37,215 bases of DNA from a virus, in IMG/VR virus record IMGVR_UViG_3300020220_000153, positions 1-37,215 of that record. One strand, 5' to 3'. Below, one piece after another: positions 14,420 through 23,379 of the stretch (the first letter of the stretch is position 1; each line of letters opens with the position of its first letter). Below the pieces are notes generated by a model, which saw only the letters and a list, made by a program, of their open reading frames with translations, did not search any database and was not told the DNA's origin. The translations under genes and the position numbers were made by a program.

Positions 14420-14955
14420 TTTTTCCAAATAAGGCCTGTCTTATTCCAATCTTCAATATCATTAAACTGTACAATCTTTTTATTTTTGGTTTTACGTAAT
14501 TTGGACTGATAATTTAAGTTGGGATCATTATACCAGTCATCTTCATTAAACTCTTCTGCTTCTTCAACTACATTATGAAAACGTATATCTGCACTAAGTT
14601 TACTACTAAGTTTGATTTCATCAATGTTGACTCGTCCTTCTGTTATAGCATTAAATTTGCGTAATAATATTAAACTAATAATTTGATCATAGGGATCTGT
14701 GGGCAGTGTTAGGATATTCATACCTGTTTTTTCGTATAATGCTATTTGCTTTTTGTCATTTTTATTAATAAAAATACTATGCTCAACATAATTCTGTATA
14801 AAATAAAATATTCTTTCAACTGCTGTAAGTTGCTCTTCCTCTTTTTCGGTTAGTATATCTATATAAAGCGTCATATGATATAGATTCATCATATGTGCCT
14901 TTTCAAAATAAACTGCACTTAAAAAAGTAAAATCTTTTTCAATTCTAGCATTCAT
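14416..14955 (-). CDS. Conserved hypothetical protein
   Basis: The 179-residue product starts with ATGA overlapping the stop of the 76-residue gene. The N-terminal two thirds is helical and rich in aromatic residues (FTFLSAVYFEKAHMMNLYHMT, in part). The C-terminus is acidic then basic (EEAEEFNEDDW, then SKLRKTKNKK) and ends DWNKTGLIWKN. No enzyme motif is seen. The coupled 76-residue gene and the Pol III-like gene downstream suggest a replication-region cassette, which is inference. Confidence 0.65.
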   Translation of the reverse strand: MNARIEKDFTFLSAVYFEKAHMMNLYHMTLYIDILTEKEEEQLTAVERIFYFIQNYVEHSIFINKNDKKQIALYEKTGMNILTLPTDPYDQIISLILLRKFNAITEGRVNIDEIKLSSKLSADIRFHNVVEEAEEFNEDDWYNDPNLNYQSKLRKTKNKKIVQFNDIEDWNKTGLIWKN

Positions 14956-15182
14956 TTTTTGTCAACTTTAATTTGCATGTTGACCTTTTGCTTATCAATT
15001 AAGTCATTCATTTTTTTATTATATGCAGTACGATAACTATCTATAGCCATATTAATTTGATTAATCATTGGCCTATTACCCATACGATATGCAAAATTTA
15101 GTTTATTTGTCAATTCACTTAATTTTGTTTGCAAATCTTCTAATGATTTATCATTCAAATCTTGAATAAACGGATGTTCCAT
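14952..15182 (-). CDS. Small helical (coiled-coil) conserved protein
   Basis: The 76-residue product, MEHPFIQDLNDKSLEDLQ onward, is almost wholly helical with heptad-like Leu/Ile spacing and basic C-terminus. Short proteins of this pattern (FAYRMGNRPMI, then SYRTAYNKKM) recur in cyanophage-like T4 relatives. It lies three bases after the stop of the 433-residue structural gene, with no clear ribosome site, so coupling is likely. The function is unknown. Confidence 0.7.
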   Translation of the reverse strand: MEHPFIQDLNDKSLEDLQTKLSELTNKLNFAYRMGNRPMINQINMAIDSYRTAYNKKMNDLIDKQKVNMQIKVDKK

Positions 15183-15185
15183 AAA

Positions 15186-16487
15186 TTAGAACGGCTGTAG
15201 CGGTACTCTCGTAAAAATATCTTTGCCTTCATAGATTGTATAATCTATATCAACGTTGCCCGAACTTACAGTTGTTAATGTATTTACCTCTGCGCCCGCT
15301 ATACCATTAAATCTATTTTGGCTTATTGTTATATTAGAACCAGTAACTGATCTAACATAGTATGCTTCATTAATAGTTACATTGCCAGTATTTCCTGTAC
15401 TCTCTCCGGTAAAAACGATTGGCATATTTGCAACTAAATTTGCTGTAGATCCACTTACGGTTATAATGTTTGGAGCAGTTATACTTGTAATACTACGGTC
15501 AAATACATTTGCTGAAAAATCATCTTTAGCAACATATAGATAAGTTACTGGGTTTACTTTCATGTTACCACTGCTGCCTGCTAAATCTACATTACCAGAA
15601 ATATTAGCATTTGCTGATACTGTAAAGTGCGTAGTGTTAGCAATATTACCTACATAGTAAGTTGTACCAACCGTTACATTGGCTTCAAAGCTTGTGCCAG
15701 TAAACACTACAGGCATACCACTGTATAATGTAATAGTATTTGCAGTTACAAAGAAGTCTGAGGCTGTGCTTGATGTTGCATAAAGTTGTGTGACTTCTGG
15801 ACTTACACAGACTGTACCTTCCATATCACCATACTGACCAGTGCTTGGTGGTGTACGTTGTACAATTTGTGTGCTTTGATATGGTCTGTTTACTGGAGTG
15901 ATGTAAATCGAGTTGCCGCAATCAGTTGAATAACAATCTAATACTAATTCAGTACAATTATGTGGAAATGTTAATGTTGCTAAATTACCAACATTAGCAT
16001 AGTTGTTTAATAATGTAGTACCATAGTCATCGTTTGAAAAAATAACTTCGCTGGGAAACTGTAGATTATAGTTTGCTGCGGTGTTACTAGTACTAATCAT
16101 TAATGTAACTTTGCTTAGTGTACCAGTTGGTGCCCAATTACCAAATGATAGTAATACGTTTCCACCTAATGTGCCGTAATGTACATCAGCAATACCCAAA
16201 TCAACAAGTATGCCGCCTGTAATAGATCCGCCAAGATTATACATAGTGCTGCGAAAGCCTAGTACGCTAGCATTAGCAATCAATACGTTAGCCATGTTGT
16301 TATCAATAGCAGCACTGCCTATAGCATTTTTAACTACAACACTTGTTTCTAAATCTGTAATCTCCGCAGATGCTATGTCTAGATTTTGTTTGATATTAGT
16401 GAAATTATTACGAAATCCTTGGCTATTATTATTAATGCCAGGTATTGGATAATTTACATCTAGACCATTTGTGTTAATTGTACTCAT
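15186..16487 (-). CDS. Virion/tail-fibre-like structural protein with beta modules
   Basis: The 433-residue protein is rich in Thr, Ser, Asn, Val and Gly, with low Lys content. The N-terminus (NTNGLDVNYPIPGINNNSQG) has the short FRNNFTNIKQNL helix that starts many phage tail and fibre proteins. Residues about 250-400 contain two copies of a module (PVVFTG, then GTTYYV, then FTVS; PIVFTG, then EAYYVRS, then ITIS), and a third variant occurs in the next gene upstream. No receptor-binding or enzyme motif is seen. A late-type ACTAAATA lies seven bases before the ATG. Confidence 0.75.
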   Translation of the reverse strand: MSTINTNGLDVNYPIPGINNNSQGFRNNFTNIKQNLDIASAEITDLETSVVVKNAIGSAAIDNNMANVLIANASVLGFRSTMYNLGGSITGGILVDLGIADVHYGTLGGNVLLSFGNWAPTGTLSKVTLMISTSNTAANYNLQFPSEVIFSNDDYGTTLLNNYANVGNLATLTFPHNCTELVLDCYSTDCGNSIYITPVNRPYQSTQIVQRTPPSTGQYGDMEGTVCVSPEVTQLYATSSTASDFFVTANTITLYSGMPVVFTGTSFEANVTVGTTYYVGNIANTTHFTVSANANISGNVDLAGSSGNMKVNPVTYLYVAKDDFSANVFDRSITSITAPNIITVSGSTANLVANMPIVFTGESTGNTGNVTINEAYYVRSVTGSNITISQNRFNGIAGAEVNTLTTVSSGNVDIDYTIYEGKDIFTRVPLQPF

Positions 16488-16522
16488 AGTGTGTATTTAG
16501 TATTTTATAATCCTGGGCTTTT

Positions 16523-19500
16523 TTATGCTTTTGGATATGCTGTTTTATTAGGCAATATTGTCTTTCTAGGAAACAACACTTGAAAATCTTGACTATCAAT
16601 AGGATTGGGTTGTGGAACAGCACTTGGGAGGTTTATAAATGCTCCAGGGTTAAATGTTGTATCATAGTCATATGTAAGTGATTTATTCACTGTGAATCTA
16701 TCTAATTGGAAATCAATGAGATTAAGCGATATTTTATTACCTATCTCATCTCGCCAGTTATTATTAATATTATATGCTATTTGTTCAGCATAACTTTTAA
16801 AATTATTTCTTATCCAACCGTTTTCAGTTTTTTGTTCTTCAAATTGTTTATAAGTTAACGAATCGTTATTAACTATTATTTTTGCTTCGCAATATGCTAT
16901 GACCCATGCTTTTGTAAACCCTAATGTGCTGCCATTTAATTGTTGACTTGACATCCATAGTGGTAGAAGAGCAGCACTACTGTCAACGCCTAGTACATCT
17001 TCAACTTGCTTACGCATATTTTCTAAACTATTTGGATATAATAATCTAGCATAGCCTGGGGATAAGCTTGTATAGAAAGTTGGCTGTCCTTGATTAGTTT
17101 TAAATTTTATATCATCTTGTGTTGATAACCAAAATATTTTATCTTGTGCAAGTATATTGAGTTGAAATGGATAAATGTAACTAGTATAGATATCTGTAAT
17201 ACTAGTGTACCATGGTCCTAAATTTAAATCTATCCAAAAGGGCCAATTAATTTCTTTACTTACGCTAATTCCTTGGGGGTTCACTAAGTTGTCTACAATT
17301 TCGCTATAAACAACTTCGTAAATAATTTCATTCTTTTCATTTCTTGCGATAGCAGTTTTAAGTGGACCTAAGGTAATATTTCTAAAATAATGCTGTATAT
17401 TCACGCTGGCTATATATTCTGGCAAACTACTAGCTTTAATACCATAGGCATGTACATATGTAACATTTTTTGCTTTTCCAAAATTACTATCATTAATACG
17501 ATATAAATAATTGTTTGGTATTAGAGTTGTATTATCTAATAAACTGTAAATAAGTTCTCTATCAGCAATACTTGGCGTGCATTTCATATATAATGATTCG
17601 GTCGGCTCAATAAATTTTTGAACCACATTTATTGTAAAGGTTTTTTCTTTTTGTATGTTTAATTTAAAATCTTCGCTATATGCATTTACAGTAAATGTAT
17701 ATGGAATAGATATATCTTTTGATTTATAATCATCTGTAGTTTCATATGCTACGTTTCCAACTATATCCCCATTAGATAATAAAGATAAATTTTTAGGGAG
17801 TGTGTTTGCATCAGTAGTCAATTCATATAGTAATGGTACACTACTGTTTTCAGCCTGTACACGAAATACACTTGTAGTGCCATTAAATATATTACCAAGA
17901 TTATTTGGAGTGATCCATGTTATGGTATTACTAATATCATTAGTTACTAATATGCTAAAGTTATAGGCAGGACTAATAATACTTGGATTATTTGCTTTTC
18001 TTACTCTAACAGAAAAATTATATTTGTAAATAGTAGTAATAGGTACGTTTATATTGCCACGTATCCAACCTGTGCTACTATCTCCAATTAATTGTGTATC
18101 TAGTTCGGTATTATCATCTGTTGGAAAACTAAACAAATATTCTATGGTATCACTATCAAAATCATACCCTAGTATTTTAAATGTAAAATAATTATTAGCA
18201 AAATACTTTCCAATTGGTGCATTAGTAGTTAAGGGAAATGTATCGCCAGTTATAATACTGCCTTCTGGTAAGACATAGAATCCATAATTTGAAACATCTT
18301 GGTCTATATTATATGTTTTTGGTCTTGTATTATAGATAATGGGAGTTCTAATATTTCCTACGCCCGTAACTAAATTTTGATTTAATACCTGTATACTAAA
18401 ACTTCTTAAAATATTTCCTAATTCGCTATCTATTCTTAGAGTAAAATTAAATATTTTATTTATTGGAGTAACTTGTGTATTGTCAGGCAATGTTGCATCC
18501 ATAATGCCTGTGTCGCTTGAAATTATAAATTCTGGCCCACCCAGTGCTGTACTAATAGTAAATTCTGAGTTGCTAACAATTTTTTTAATAAAATATGTAG
18601 TACCAGTAATATTTAAAGGATCAAATGTAGCAACACCACCAAACACTACTCCAGAAAATCTTATTGGTCTACCTATCTTAAATCCTATAGTAGATAATGC
18701 TGTCAGTGTATTTTTTCCATATGTAGTTTTTGTAATAGCAGTATTAATTTGTTCGTAAATCTCTGTTATTACTGGTGCTTCGGCATAGCCGCGTATTAGC
18801 CCTGCCTCGTTTATTTCTAATCCTGGTGGTAATGATCCGCTTGCTATCGCTATACTAGCGGCATACAAATTTTCTGCTGGATTAACAAATTCTATTTGAT
18901 TTGTATACCAAGTGCTATCAAGTGTTGCTTGTAATGCCCCGGCAGGAGTTTCAAAATAAGGAACTAAACTTCCAGAAATAGTCATGCTAAATGTTCTATC
19001 ACTAATAAAAGAGTTATTGTCTGTGCAACGAATTACAAAAATATAAGTTTCACTTTCAACATCTTCTGACGGCGTCCCTTGTAATATTGCACTATTATTT
19101 TGTTTGTCATTTACTAAACTTAAACCTAAAGGCAGTTTGCCTGAAATTATTTTGTATGTAAGTCTAGCAGTGGGATATGTTAGAAATGCAGTACCAGTTC
19201 CTGTTGCTGCTCCGGTAGCAATAAACTTTGTACCTATATTATTATTTGGGGCTCCTACAGTGGTAAAGTTTGTTTCTGTTAGAGGATTAACGCCAGCATT
19301 GGTACTTAATATTTCATAAGTATCTCCTGCTGTTAAATTAGTAGCTGATACAGCAGGACTACGGGCTTTAATTAGAATTCCAGGTATATTAATATCATTT
19401 GGAAAAGTTCCTAAATTCCATGTAACATTATTATAGATGCTTGTATCAGTTACTTGTCTGCCATTTAATTCATAAAAACTAGGTGTTATCCAAACAGGGT

Positions 19501-19792
19501 TAGGATTTTTAATAGTAATGAAAAAATCTCTTAATGATGTATTTCCTAAATCGTCATATGCTTGTATTGTAAAACCATATACAGTATCAGCGTTTACAAA
19601 TTGTGCTGTGCCACTAATTACTCCTAGCACTGACAATACTAAACCAGGAGGTAAATTTTCTGAGTATATTTTATAGAAAATGGTAGTTGCAGGATAAACA
19701 GGAGTAGCAGACAAAGTAATAGGTATTATTAATTTTTGACTTACTATAGTACCTAAATTTCCTGCAGGTGTTACCCAAATTGGATCTGACAT
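16523..19792 (-). CDS. Large virion protein with putative Ig-like (He_PIG) repeats
   Basis: The 1089-residue protein has repeated blocks of the He_PIG type: IWVTPAGNLGTI, LPPGLVLSVLGVISGTA, LPLGLSLVND, LPPGLEINEAGLIRG and LPKNLSLLSNGDIVG, each with the LPxxL then G-x-I-x-G pattern. Residues about 150-210 hold AGDTYEILSTNAG with NNIGTKFIATGAATGTG, a module common in phage structural proteins. Residues about 375-420 hold the module shared with the 433-residue protein. The C-terminal 400 residues are aromatic and charged, without He_PIG repeats. Such proteins form long fibres or whiskers, often carbohydrate-binding. Its placement between the collagen-like gene and the 433-residue gene suggests one late adhesin operon. 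Confidence 0.8.
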   Translation of the reverse strand: MSDPIWVTPAGNLGTIVSQKLIIPITLSATPVYPATTIFYKIYSENLPPGLVLSVLGVISGTAQFVNADTVYGFTIQAYDDLGNTSLRDFFITIKNPNPVWITPSFYELNGRQVTDTSIYNNVTWNLGTFPNDINIPGILIKARSPAVSATNLTAGDTYEILSTNAGVNPLTETNFTTVGAPNNNIGTKFIATGAATGTGTAFLTYPTARLTYKIISGKLPLGLSLVNDKQNNSAILQGTPSEDVESETYIFVIRCTDNNSFISDRTFSMTISGSLVPYFETPAGALQATLDSTWYTNQIEFVNPAENLYAASIAIASGSLPPGLEINEAGLIRGYAEAPVITEIYEQINTAITKTTYGKNTLTALSTIGFKIGRPIRFSGVVFGGVATFDPLNITGTTYFIKKIVSNSEFTISTALGGPEFIISSDTGIMDATLPDNTQVTPINKIFNFTLRIDSELGNILRSFSIQVLNQNLVTGVGNIRTPIIYNTRPKTYNIDQDVSNYGFYVLPEGSIITGDTFPLTTNAPIGKYFANNYFTFKILGYDFDSDTIEYLFSFPTDDNTELDTQLIGDSSTGWIRGNINVPITTIYKYNFSVRVRKANNPSIISPAYNFSILVTNDISNTITWITPNNLGNIFNGTTSVFRVQAENSSVPLLYELTTDANTLPKNLSLLSNGDIVGNVAYETTDDYKSKDISIPYTFTVNAYSEDFKLNIQKEKTFTINVVQKFIEPTESLYMKCTPSIADRELIYSLLDNTTLIPNNYLYRINDSNFGKAKNVTYVHAYGIKASSLPEYIASVNIQHYFRNITLGPLKTAIARNEKNEIIYEVVYSEIVDNLVNPQGISVSKEINWPFWIDLNLGPWYTSITDIYTSYIYPFQLNILAQDKIFWLSTQDDIKFKTNQGQPTFYTSLSPGYARLLYPNSLENMRKQVEDVLGVDSSAALLPLWMSSQQLNGSTLGFTKAWVIAYCEAKIIVNNDSLTYKQFEEQKTENGWIRNNFKSYAEQIAYNINNNWRDEIGNKISLNLIDFQLDRFTVNKSLTYDYDTTFNPGAFINLPSAVPQPNPIDSQDFQVLFPRKTILPNKTAYPKA

Positions 19793-19798
19793 TTTATA

Positions 19799-20287
19799 TT
19801 ACCAACTTGTTGTACCTGAGAACTTAGCCCAGGTATTTGCGTCTACACAAATATATAAGTTTCCACCGATATCATATGCAGCCTCTCCAGCAGTTCCTGG
19901 ATCAGTATTTGCTGTTGGCGCTGTTGCCCATATTATGCCAGCAGCACCGGTGGCTCCGACGTTACCTTCAGGCCCAGTTGCTCCCGCACTTCCAGTGGCT
20001 CCTGCTGCCCCTGTAGCACCTGCAGCACCTGCTGCACCAGTTGCTCCCGCACTTCCAGTGGCTCCTGCTGCCCCTGTCGCCCCTGCTGGACCAGTAGCAC
20101 CTGTAACATTAGCAAGAATTGATACACCGTTAGCGTAATTATAAACGTTTGCAAAAACACGATTTGCTGTAACATTACCATTAGCATAATTTAAATTAGT
20201 AATAATATTGCCATTGGCATCAACAACATCGATAGGTGGAATGCCTACTGTGATACCGCCTAGTGAATTAAATGGTTCAGCTGCCAT
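19799..20287 (-). CDS. Collagen-like tail or fibre protein
   Basis: The 162-residue product has a 60-residue beta-rich N-terminus, then 18 uninterrupted Gly-X-Y triplets (residues 63-117, mostly GAT, GAA, GSA), then a compact C-terminus with [15 protein letters not shown]. Collagen-like stretches trimerise as stiff stalks in phage fibres. AAAGGA is eight bases before the ATG, and a GATAAATA box is 22 bases upstream. It directly precedes the He_PIG gene. The triplet region has a 41-bp exact DNA repeat. Confidence 0.85.
   Translation of the reverse strand: MAAEPFNSLGGITVGIPPIDVVDANGNIITNLNYANGNVTANRVFANVYNYANGVSILANVTGATGPAGATGAAGATGSAGATGAAGAAGATGAAGATGSAGATGPEGNVGATGAAGIIWATAPTANTDPGTAGEAAYDIGGNLYICVDANTWAKFSGTTSW
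19974..20077. repeat. 41-bp exact direct repeat in collagen-like region
   Basis: The 41 bases at 19974-20014 recur exactly at 20037-20077, an offset of 63 bases (21 codons, 7 triplets). Repeats of this kind allow the stalk to lengthen or shorten by recombination or slippage without changing frame. Confidence 0.85.
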
Positions 20288-20308
20288 ATGAATTATCCTT
20301 TATAAGAA

Positions 20309-20316
20309 TATTTATC
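20309..20316 (-). promoter_or_regulatory. T4-type late promoter box GATAAATA
   Basis: GATAAATA on the minus strand, 22 bases before the collagen-like gene start. It lies immediately after the intrinsic terminator that closes the gp23 unit, so the fibre operon has its own start point. Confidence 0.7.
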
Positions 20317-20317
20317 A

Positions 20318-20345
20318 CAAAAAAGAAAGGGCGCACTAGGCGCCC
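20318..20345 (-). terminator. Intrinsic terminator after gene 23
   Basis: In the minus-strand transcript GGGCGC and GCGCCC (20340-20345 and 20329-20334) pair around CTAGT and are followed by TTTCTTTTTT. This is a GC-rich stem with a U-tract, the clearest rho-independent terminator in the window. It would end the abundant gp23 mRNA. Confidence 0.85.
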
Positions 20346-20371
20346 AATCTTTTGAACAACACTTCCAACTA

Positions 20372-21568
20372 TTATTGGAATGTTAGGTTCTGTACAGCGA
20401 TCTCGCCTACATAGTCAGCTGCGTTACCGAAGCTGCTTGCAGTGTTAGTCAACTCTACATAACCATAACGTGTCATAAATGACACGACTGGTTCGAAAGT
20501 TGATGGATCAAGTACAACACCGCTTGACATCAATGGGATGTATGGGCAGTAGAATGCTGCTGCGTCAGTCTCACTTGAGCCCTTATAACCAACCAATACT
20601 GGTTGAGAATCGTTAGCATATGAGTTGACGAATACACGCATTGCACCGTTCAATGTACCAACAAACTTAGTGTTAGTTGGTGCTTCGAAAGTGCCTTCAG
20701 TTGTACGTGCGAATGCTGAAGTTGTTGCTGACTGTAGAACAGTCAAAGCTGCTGAAGATACAACTGCAAAGTTACCTGCACCGCGACGAGTGCGCTGTGC
20801 AATCAAGTTTGCAACGCGGTTGATTAGAACTGCTAGTGCAGCGTGTTCGTCACCAACATAAGTTGCTGTGCCTGATACTGTTGCTTGGTTGTATGTAAAT
20901 TCTGTTGCTGCTAGAGTGCTTAGTGACAACAAAATTTCTTGGTCGATTTCAGCAGTGATTTCCTGTGCTAGAGCAGCCATAATTTCTGCTTCTACGTCGA
21001 TACCATGCTGTGACTGTGCATCTTGAGCGGCTTCGAATGTCCAGCGAGCTTGTAGCTTGCGTGACTTTGCTTCAACAGCCTGTCTTAAGATTTGTACAGA
21101 AATTAACTTACCGCCGTTACCTTCTAATGCTGCTGTATCATTGCCTGTGTAGCTTGATGATGAAGCAGTATTTTGTGGTGTACGTGAATATGCCTGAGCA
21201 ATTTTGAATGGGCTCAATGCTTCTTCACCAGCAGTTACGCTTGTTGCGGCTGCTGAAGTGTCAGTTAATGACTGTGCGTAACGAACACGTAATGTATGAA
21301 TCTGACCCACTGGACCAGTCATTGGCTGAACGCCTACTAATTCGTTAGCGATAACAGTTGGCATAACACGACGAATTACTGGAAGAATAACGCGATTTAG
21401 TGTTGCGATATTACCAGCAGTTGTAGTGCCTGCAGAAGATTCTGCTAGCAACTGCTTGCGAGTGTTTTCTAGAATAACACCCATTGTTGAACGACGAGTT
21501 CCCTTTAGACCTTCTAACAGGGCATCTTTAGTCTCGTCCCAACGGCTTTCTAAGAGTACTTTAGACAT
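20372..21568 (-). CDS. 23: Major capsid protein gp23
   Basis: The 398-residue protein matches the T4 gp23 family, with conserved LNRVILPVIRRVMPTVIANELVGVQPMTGPVGQIHTLRVRY near residues 57-97 (in part). It is shorter than T4 gp23 (521), as in marine relatives. The N-terminal 43 residues are a probable propeptide. LAE at 41-43 before SS fits the gp21 consensus (hydrophobic-X-Glu). AGGAGA precedes the ATG. A weak TATAAAGA about 19 bases upstream may be its late box. The gene ends at the strong terminator. Folding in T4 needs GroEL-gp31; here a GroES-like protein is encoded elsewhere in the window. Confidence 0.97.
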   Translation of the reverse strand: MSKVLLESRWDETKDALLEGLKGTRRSTMGVILENTRKQLLAESSAGTTTAGNIATLNRVILPVIRRVMPTVIANELVGVQPMTGPVGQIHTLRVRYAQSLTDTSAAATSVTAGEEALSPFKIAQAYSRTPQNTASSSSYTGNDTAALEGNGGKLISVQILRQAVEAKSRKLQARWTFEAAQDAQSQHGIDVEAEIMAALAQEITAEIDQEILLSLSTLAATEFTYNQATVSGTATYVGDEHAALAVLINRVANLIAQRTRRGAGNFAVVSSAALTVLQSATTSAFARTTEGTFEAPTNTKFVGTLNGAMRVFVNSYANDSQPVLVGYKGSSETDAAAFYCPYIPLMSSGVVLDPSTFEPVVSFMTRYGYVELTNTASSFGNAADYVGEIAVQNLTFQ

Positions 21569-21594
21569 TATATTATCTCCTAATTGTCTTTATA

Positions 21595-22704
21595 TTAAAG
21601 CCCTGCCAGACGCTTGAAATCAATCAAGTTACTTTCGGCAACTGGATCTTCTTCAACTTTCTTATTGGCAGTTTGTTTATCACCTGTAACTTCTTTTACA
21701 ACACTTTCAGTTATAGTAGTTTTAGCGCCTACTTTTTCACTTCCAGTGTTAAGTACTGATGGTAAATATTTGTCGAAAGCGACCTTCAATTTTGGTGTTT
21801 GGACGCCTTCAAGTAAAGTTTTCATTACTGAAGCCTTCTCATCGTTTAATGGCGATAGCAATTCTGCCATAGCCTTTTCGCGCTGAGTTGATTCTTTAAT
21901 AATGCGAACTTCACGATCCTTTGATTCTACTAGCTTTTGGGCTTCATCAACCTTTGCTGTAGCTTGTGCTAGTTCTTGTTCCTTAGCAGCAAGTTCTGCC
22001 TTTATCTTGCGAGTTTCAGCCTTATCATTTAGATAAGTTACACTGTATTCGCTAGCATAGGCTTCGAACAACTTGCGACCAAAGTTATTTTCTCTAGCAA
22101 CTTTGATATCTTCTTTAAGCTGTGATAGTTCAGTCTTAAGATGTTTAGCAACAGCAGTGCCAACTTTTGATGCACTTTCAGCAATAAATTTTGCTTTGAG
22201 TGCTTCTAATTGTTCGCGACCTTCTGCTACTAACTTAACACGTGCTTCAACAACTGCTTGTTTGTCTGTGCTAAATTCCTTGATTTCACGCGCTAAGGCA
22301 TGAACAATGAACTTTTCAAGTTTTTGTTGATTTTCCGTTTGAACTTTACGATCATTACGTAGTTCACGAATTTCTTCAGCAAGTTTAGTGACCATAAAGT
22401 CATTAAACTTTTCTGCGTGTTCTTGCATCTTTAGTTGACCCTTGACTCGATCTTCACTTATAATCTTCTTTTCTTCGTGGAACTCACGAATTTCTTCTGA
22501 TAGACTTTCAGTTACCATCTTGTCTAGAGCCTCAACCATCACGCTTCTGTCATGCTCATACTTTTGTGCATACTCCTCACGTAGTTCTGCACGTACTTGT
22601 TCTTTGGCTTCAACTAACTTTGCTTCCCAAGCCTCATTTAAAGTCTTGGAAACGTCTTCATTAATGAGACCACTGTCAAGTAATGGTTTGATAGCATCTA
22701 ACAT
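21595..22704 (-). CDS. 22: Prohead core scaffold protein gp22
   Basis: The 369-residue protein is highly charged and helical, with repeated REE, EIREL and EEIREF heptads, the expected scaffold of the T4 prohead core. Its position between gp21 and gp23 matches T4. It begins MLDAIKPLLDSGLINED and ends IDFKRLAGL. An AGGGGA ribosome site lies upstream. gp22 is degraded by gp21 after assembly. It is longer than T4 gp22 (269), mainly in the coiled-coil middle. Confidence 0.92.
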   Translation of the reverse strand: MLDAIKPLLDSGLINEDVSKTLNEAWEAKLVEAKEQVRAELREEYAQKYEHDRSVMVEALDKMVTESLSEEIREFHEEKKIISEDRVKGQLKMQEHAEKFNDFMVTKLAEEIRELRNDRKVQTENQQKLEKFIVHALAREIKEFSTDKQAVVEARVKLVAEGREQLEALKAKFIAESASKVGTAVAKHLKTELSQLKEDIKVARENNFGRKLFEAYASEYSVTYLNDKAETRKIKAELAAKEQELAQATAKVDEAQKLVESKDREVRIIKESTQREKAMAELLSPLNDEKASVMKTLLEGVQTPKLKVAFDKYLPSVLNTGSEKVGAKTTITESVVKEVTGDKQTANKKVEEDPVAESNLIDFKRLAGL

Positions 22705-22718
22705 GCTGCGTTCCCCTA

Positions 22719-23360
22719 TTATGTAATTTTCAACTCTTTGATGAGGCGTTTAACTTCCTCAGCCAAATAGTTTTGTACCTTCTTGTCGCCCCTTGTTTCC
22801 CTAGCGATTTCTAAAACTTTATGACCATACTTCATATTATGAAGGCTTTCATAAATTGCTTTAGGATATGCGTTAGGTGCGCTTGGCTGTGCGACAATAT
22901 CAACAGTGATTATTTCAAAATCACTTACCTTACCGTTCAAGTCACTTACATTACCTGATCCGCGACTTGAAACGCCTAGTTTAACACCACTCTCCAACAT
23001 AGTCTTTACAAGTTGACCCATTGGAGTTGGTAAAATCTTTAGTTTGCCGTAGCCGTTTGGCCCATCCATCCACATGCTTGTAATCATGTGACTTACACGA
23101 TCTAAATTAATTTTTAGATCATCTGGGTGATCGACTTCGCCTAATACTGAGTAACCTTCTGTAATCTGCTTGTTTAACGTTTCAACGGCAGTCTCAATTT
23201 CAGCAACGGGATAAACACGCTCATTTGCGTTCTTTACCCCGCCCTGAATAAAGATGCCCTTCATATAGAGGGTCTTTAGGTCGCTGCCCTGTTCACTAAC
23301 AGATTCAACGACCATGTTTGCTCTATCAAACGTTAAGTGTTCCTTGAGATACAAAGCCAT
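22719..23360 (-). CDS. 21: Prohead protease gp21
   Basis: The 213-residue protein is the T4 gp21 family (peptidase S80, herpesvirus-protease-like fold). GEVDHPDD near 74-81 holds the likely catalytic His. GVSSRGSGNV near 130-140 holds the catalytic Ser. DIVAQPSAPNAYP is a conserved substrate-site block. AAGGGT precedes the ATG. It cleaves gp23, gp22 and core proteins after (Leu/Ile)-X-Glu during head maturation. Confidence 0.95.
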   Translation of the reverse strand: MALYLKEHLTFDRANMVVESVSEQGSDLKTLYMKGIFIQGGVKNANERVYPVAEIETAVETLNKQITEGYSVLGEVDHPDDLKINLDRVSHMITSMWMDGPNGYGKLKILPTPMGQLVKTMLESGVKLGVSSRGSGNVSDLNGKVSDFEIITVDIVAQPSAPNAYPKAIYESLHNMKYGHKVLEIARETRGDKKVQNYLAEEVKRLIKELKIT

Positions 23361-23379
23361 GTTTACAAGTTACCCTTAA

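Noticed and set aside
14955-14975. Sigma70 promoter from a TTGACA in the 76-residue gene
   Set aside because: TTGACA is present but no acceptable -10 lies 15-19 bases downstream.
19933-20187. Overlapping frames in the collagen-like region (both strands)
   Set aside because: Low-complexity by-products of Gly-X-Y codons.
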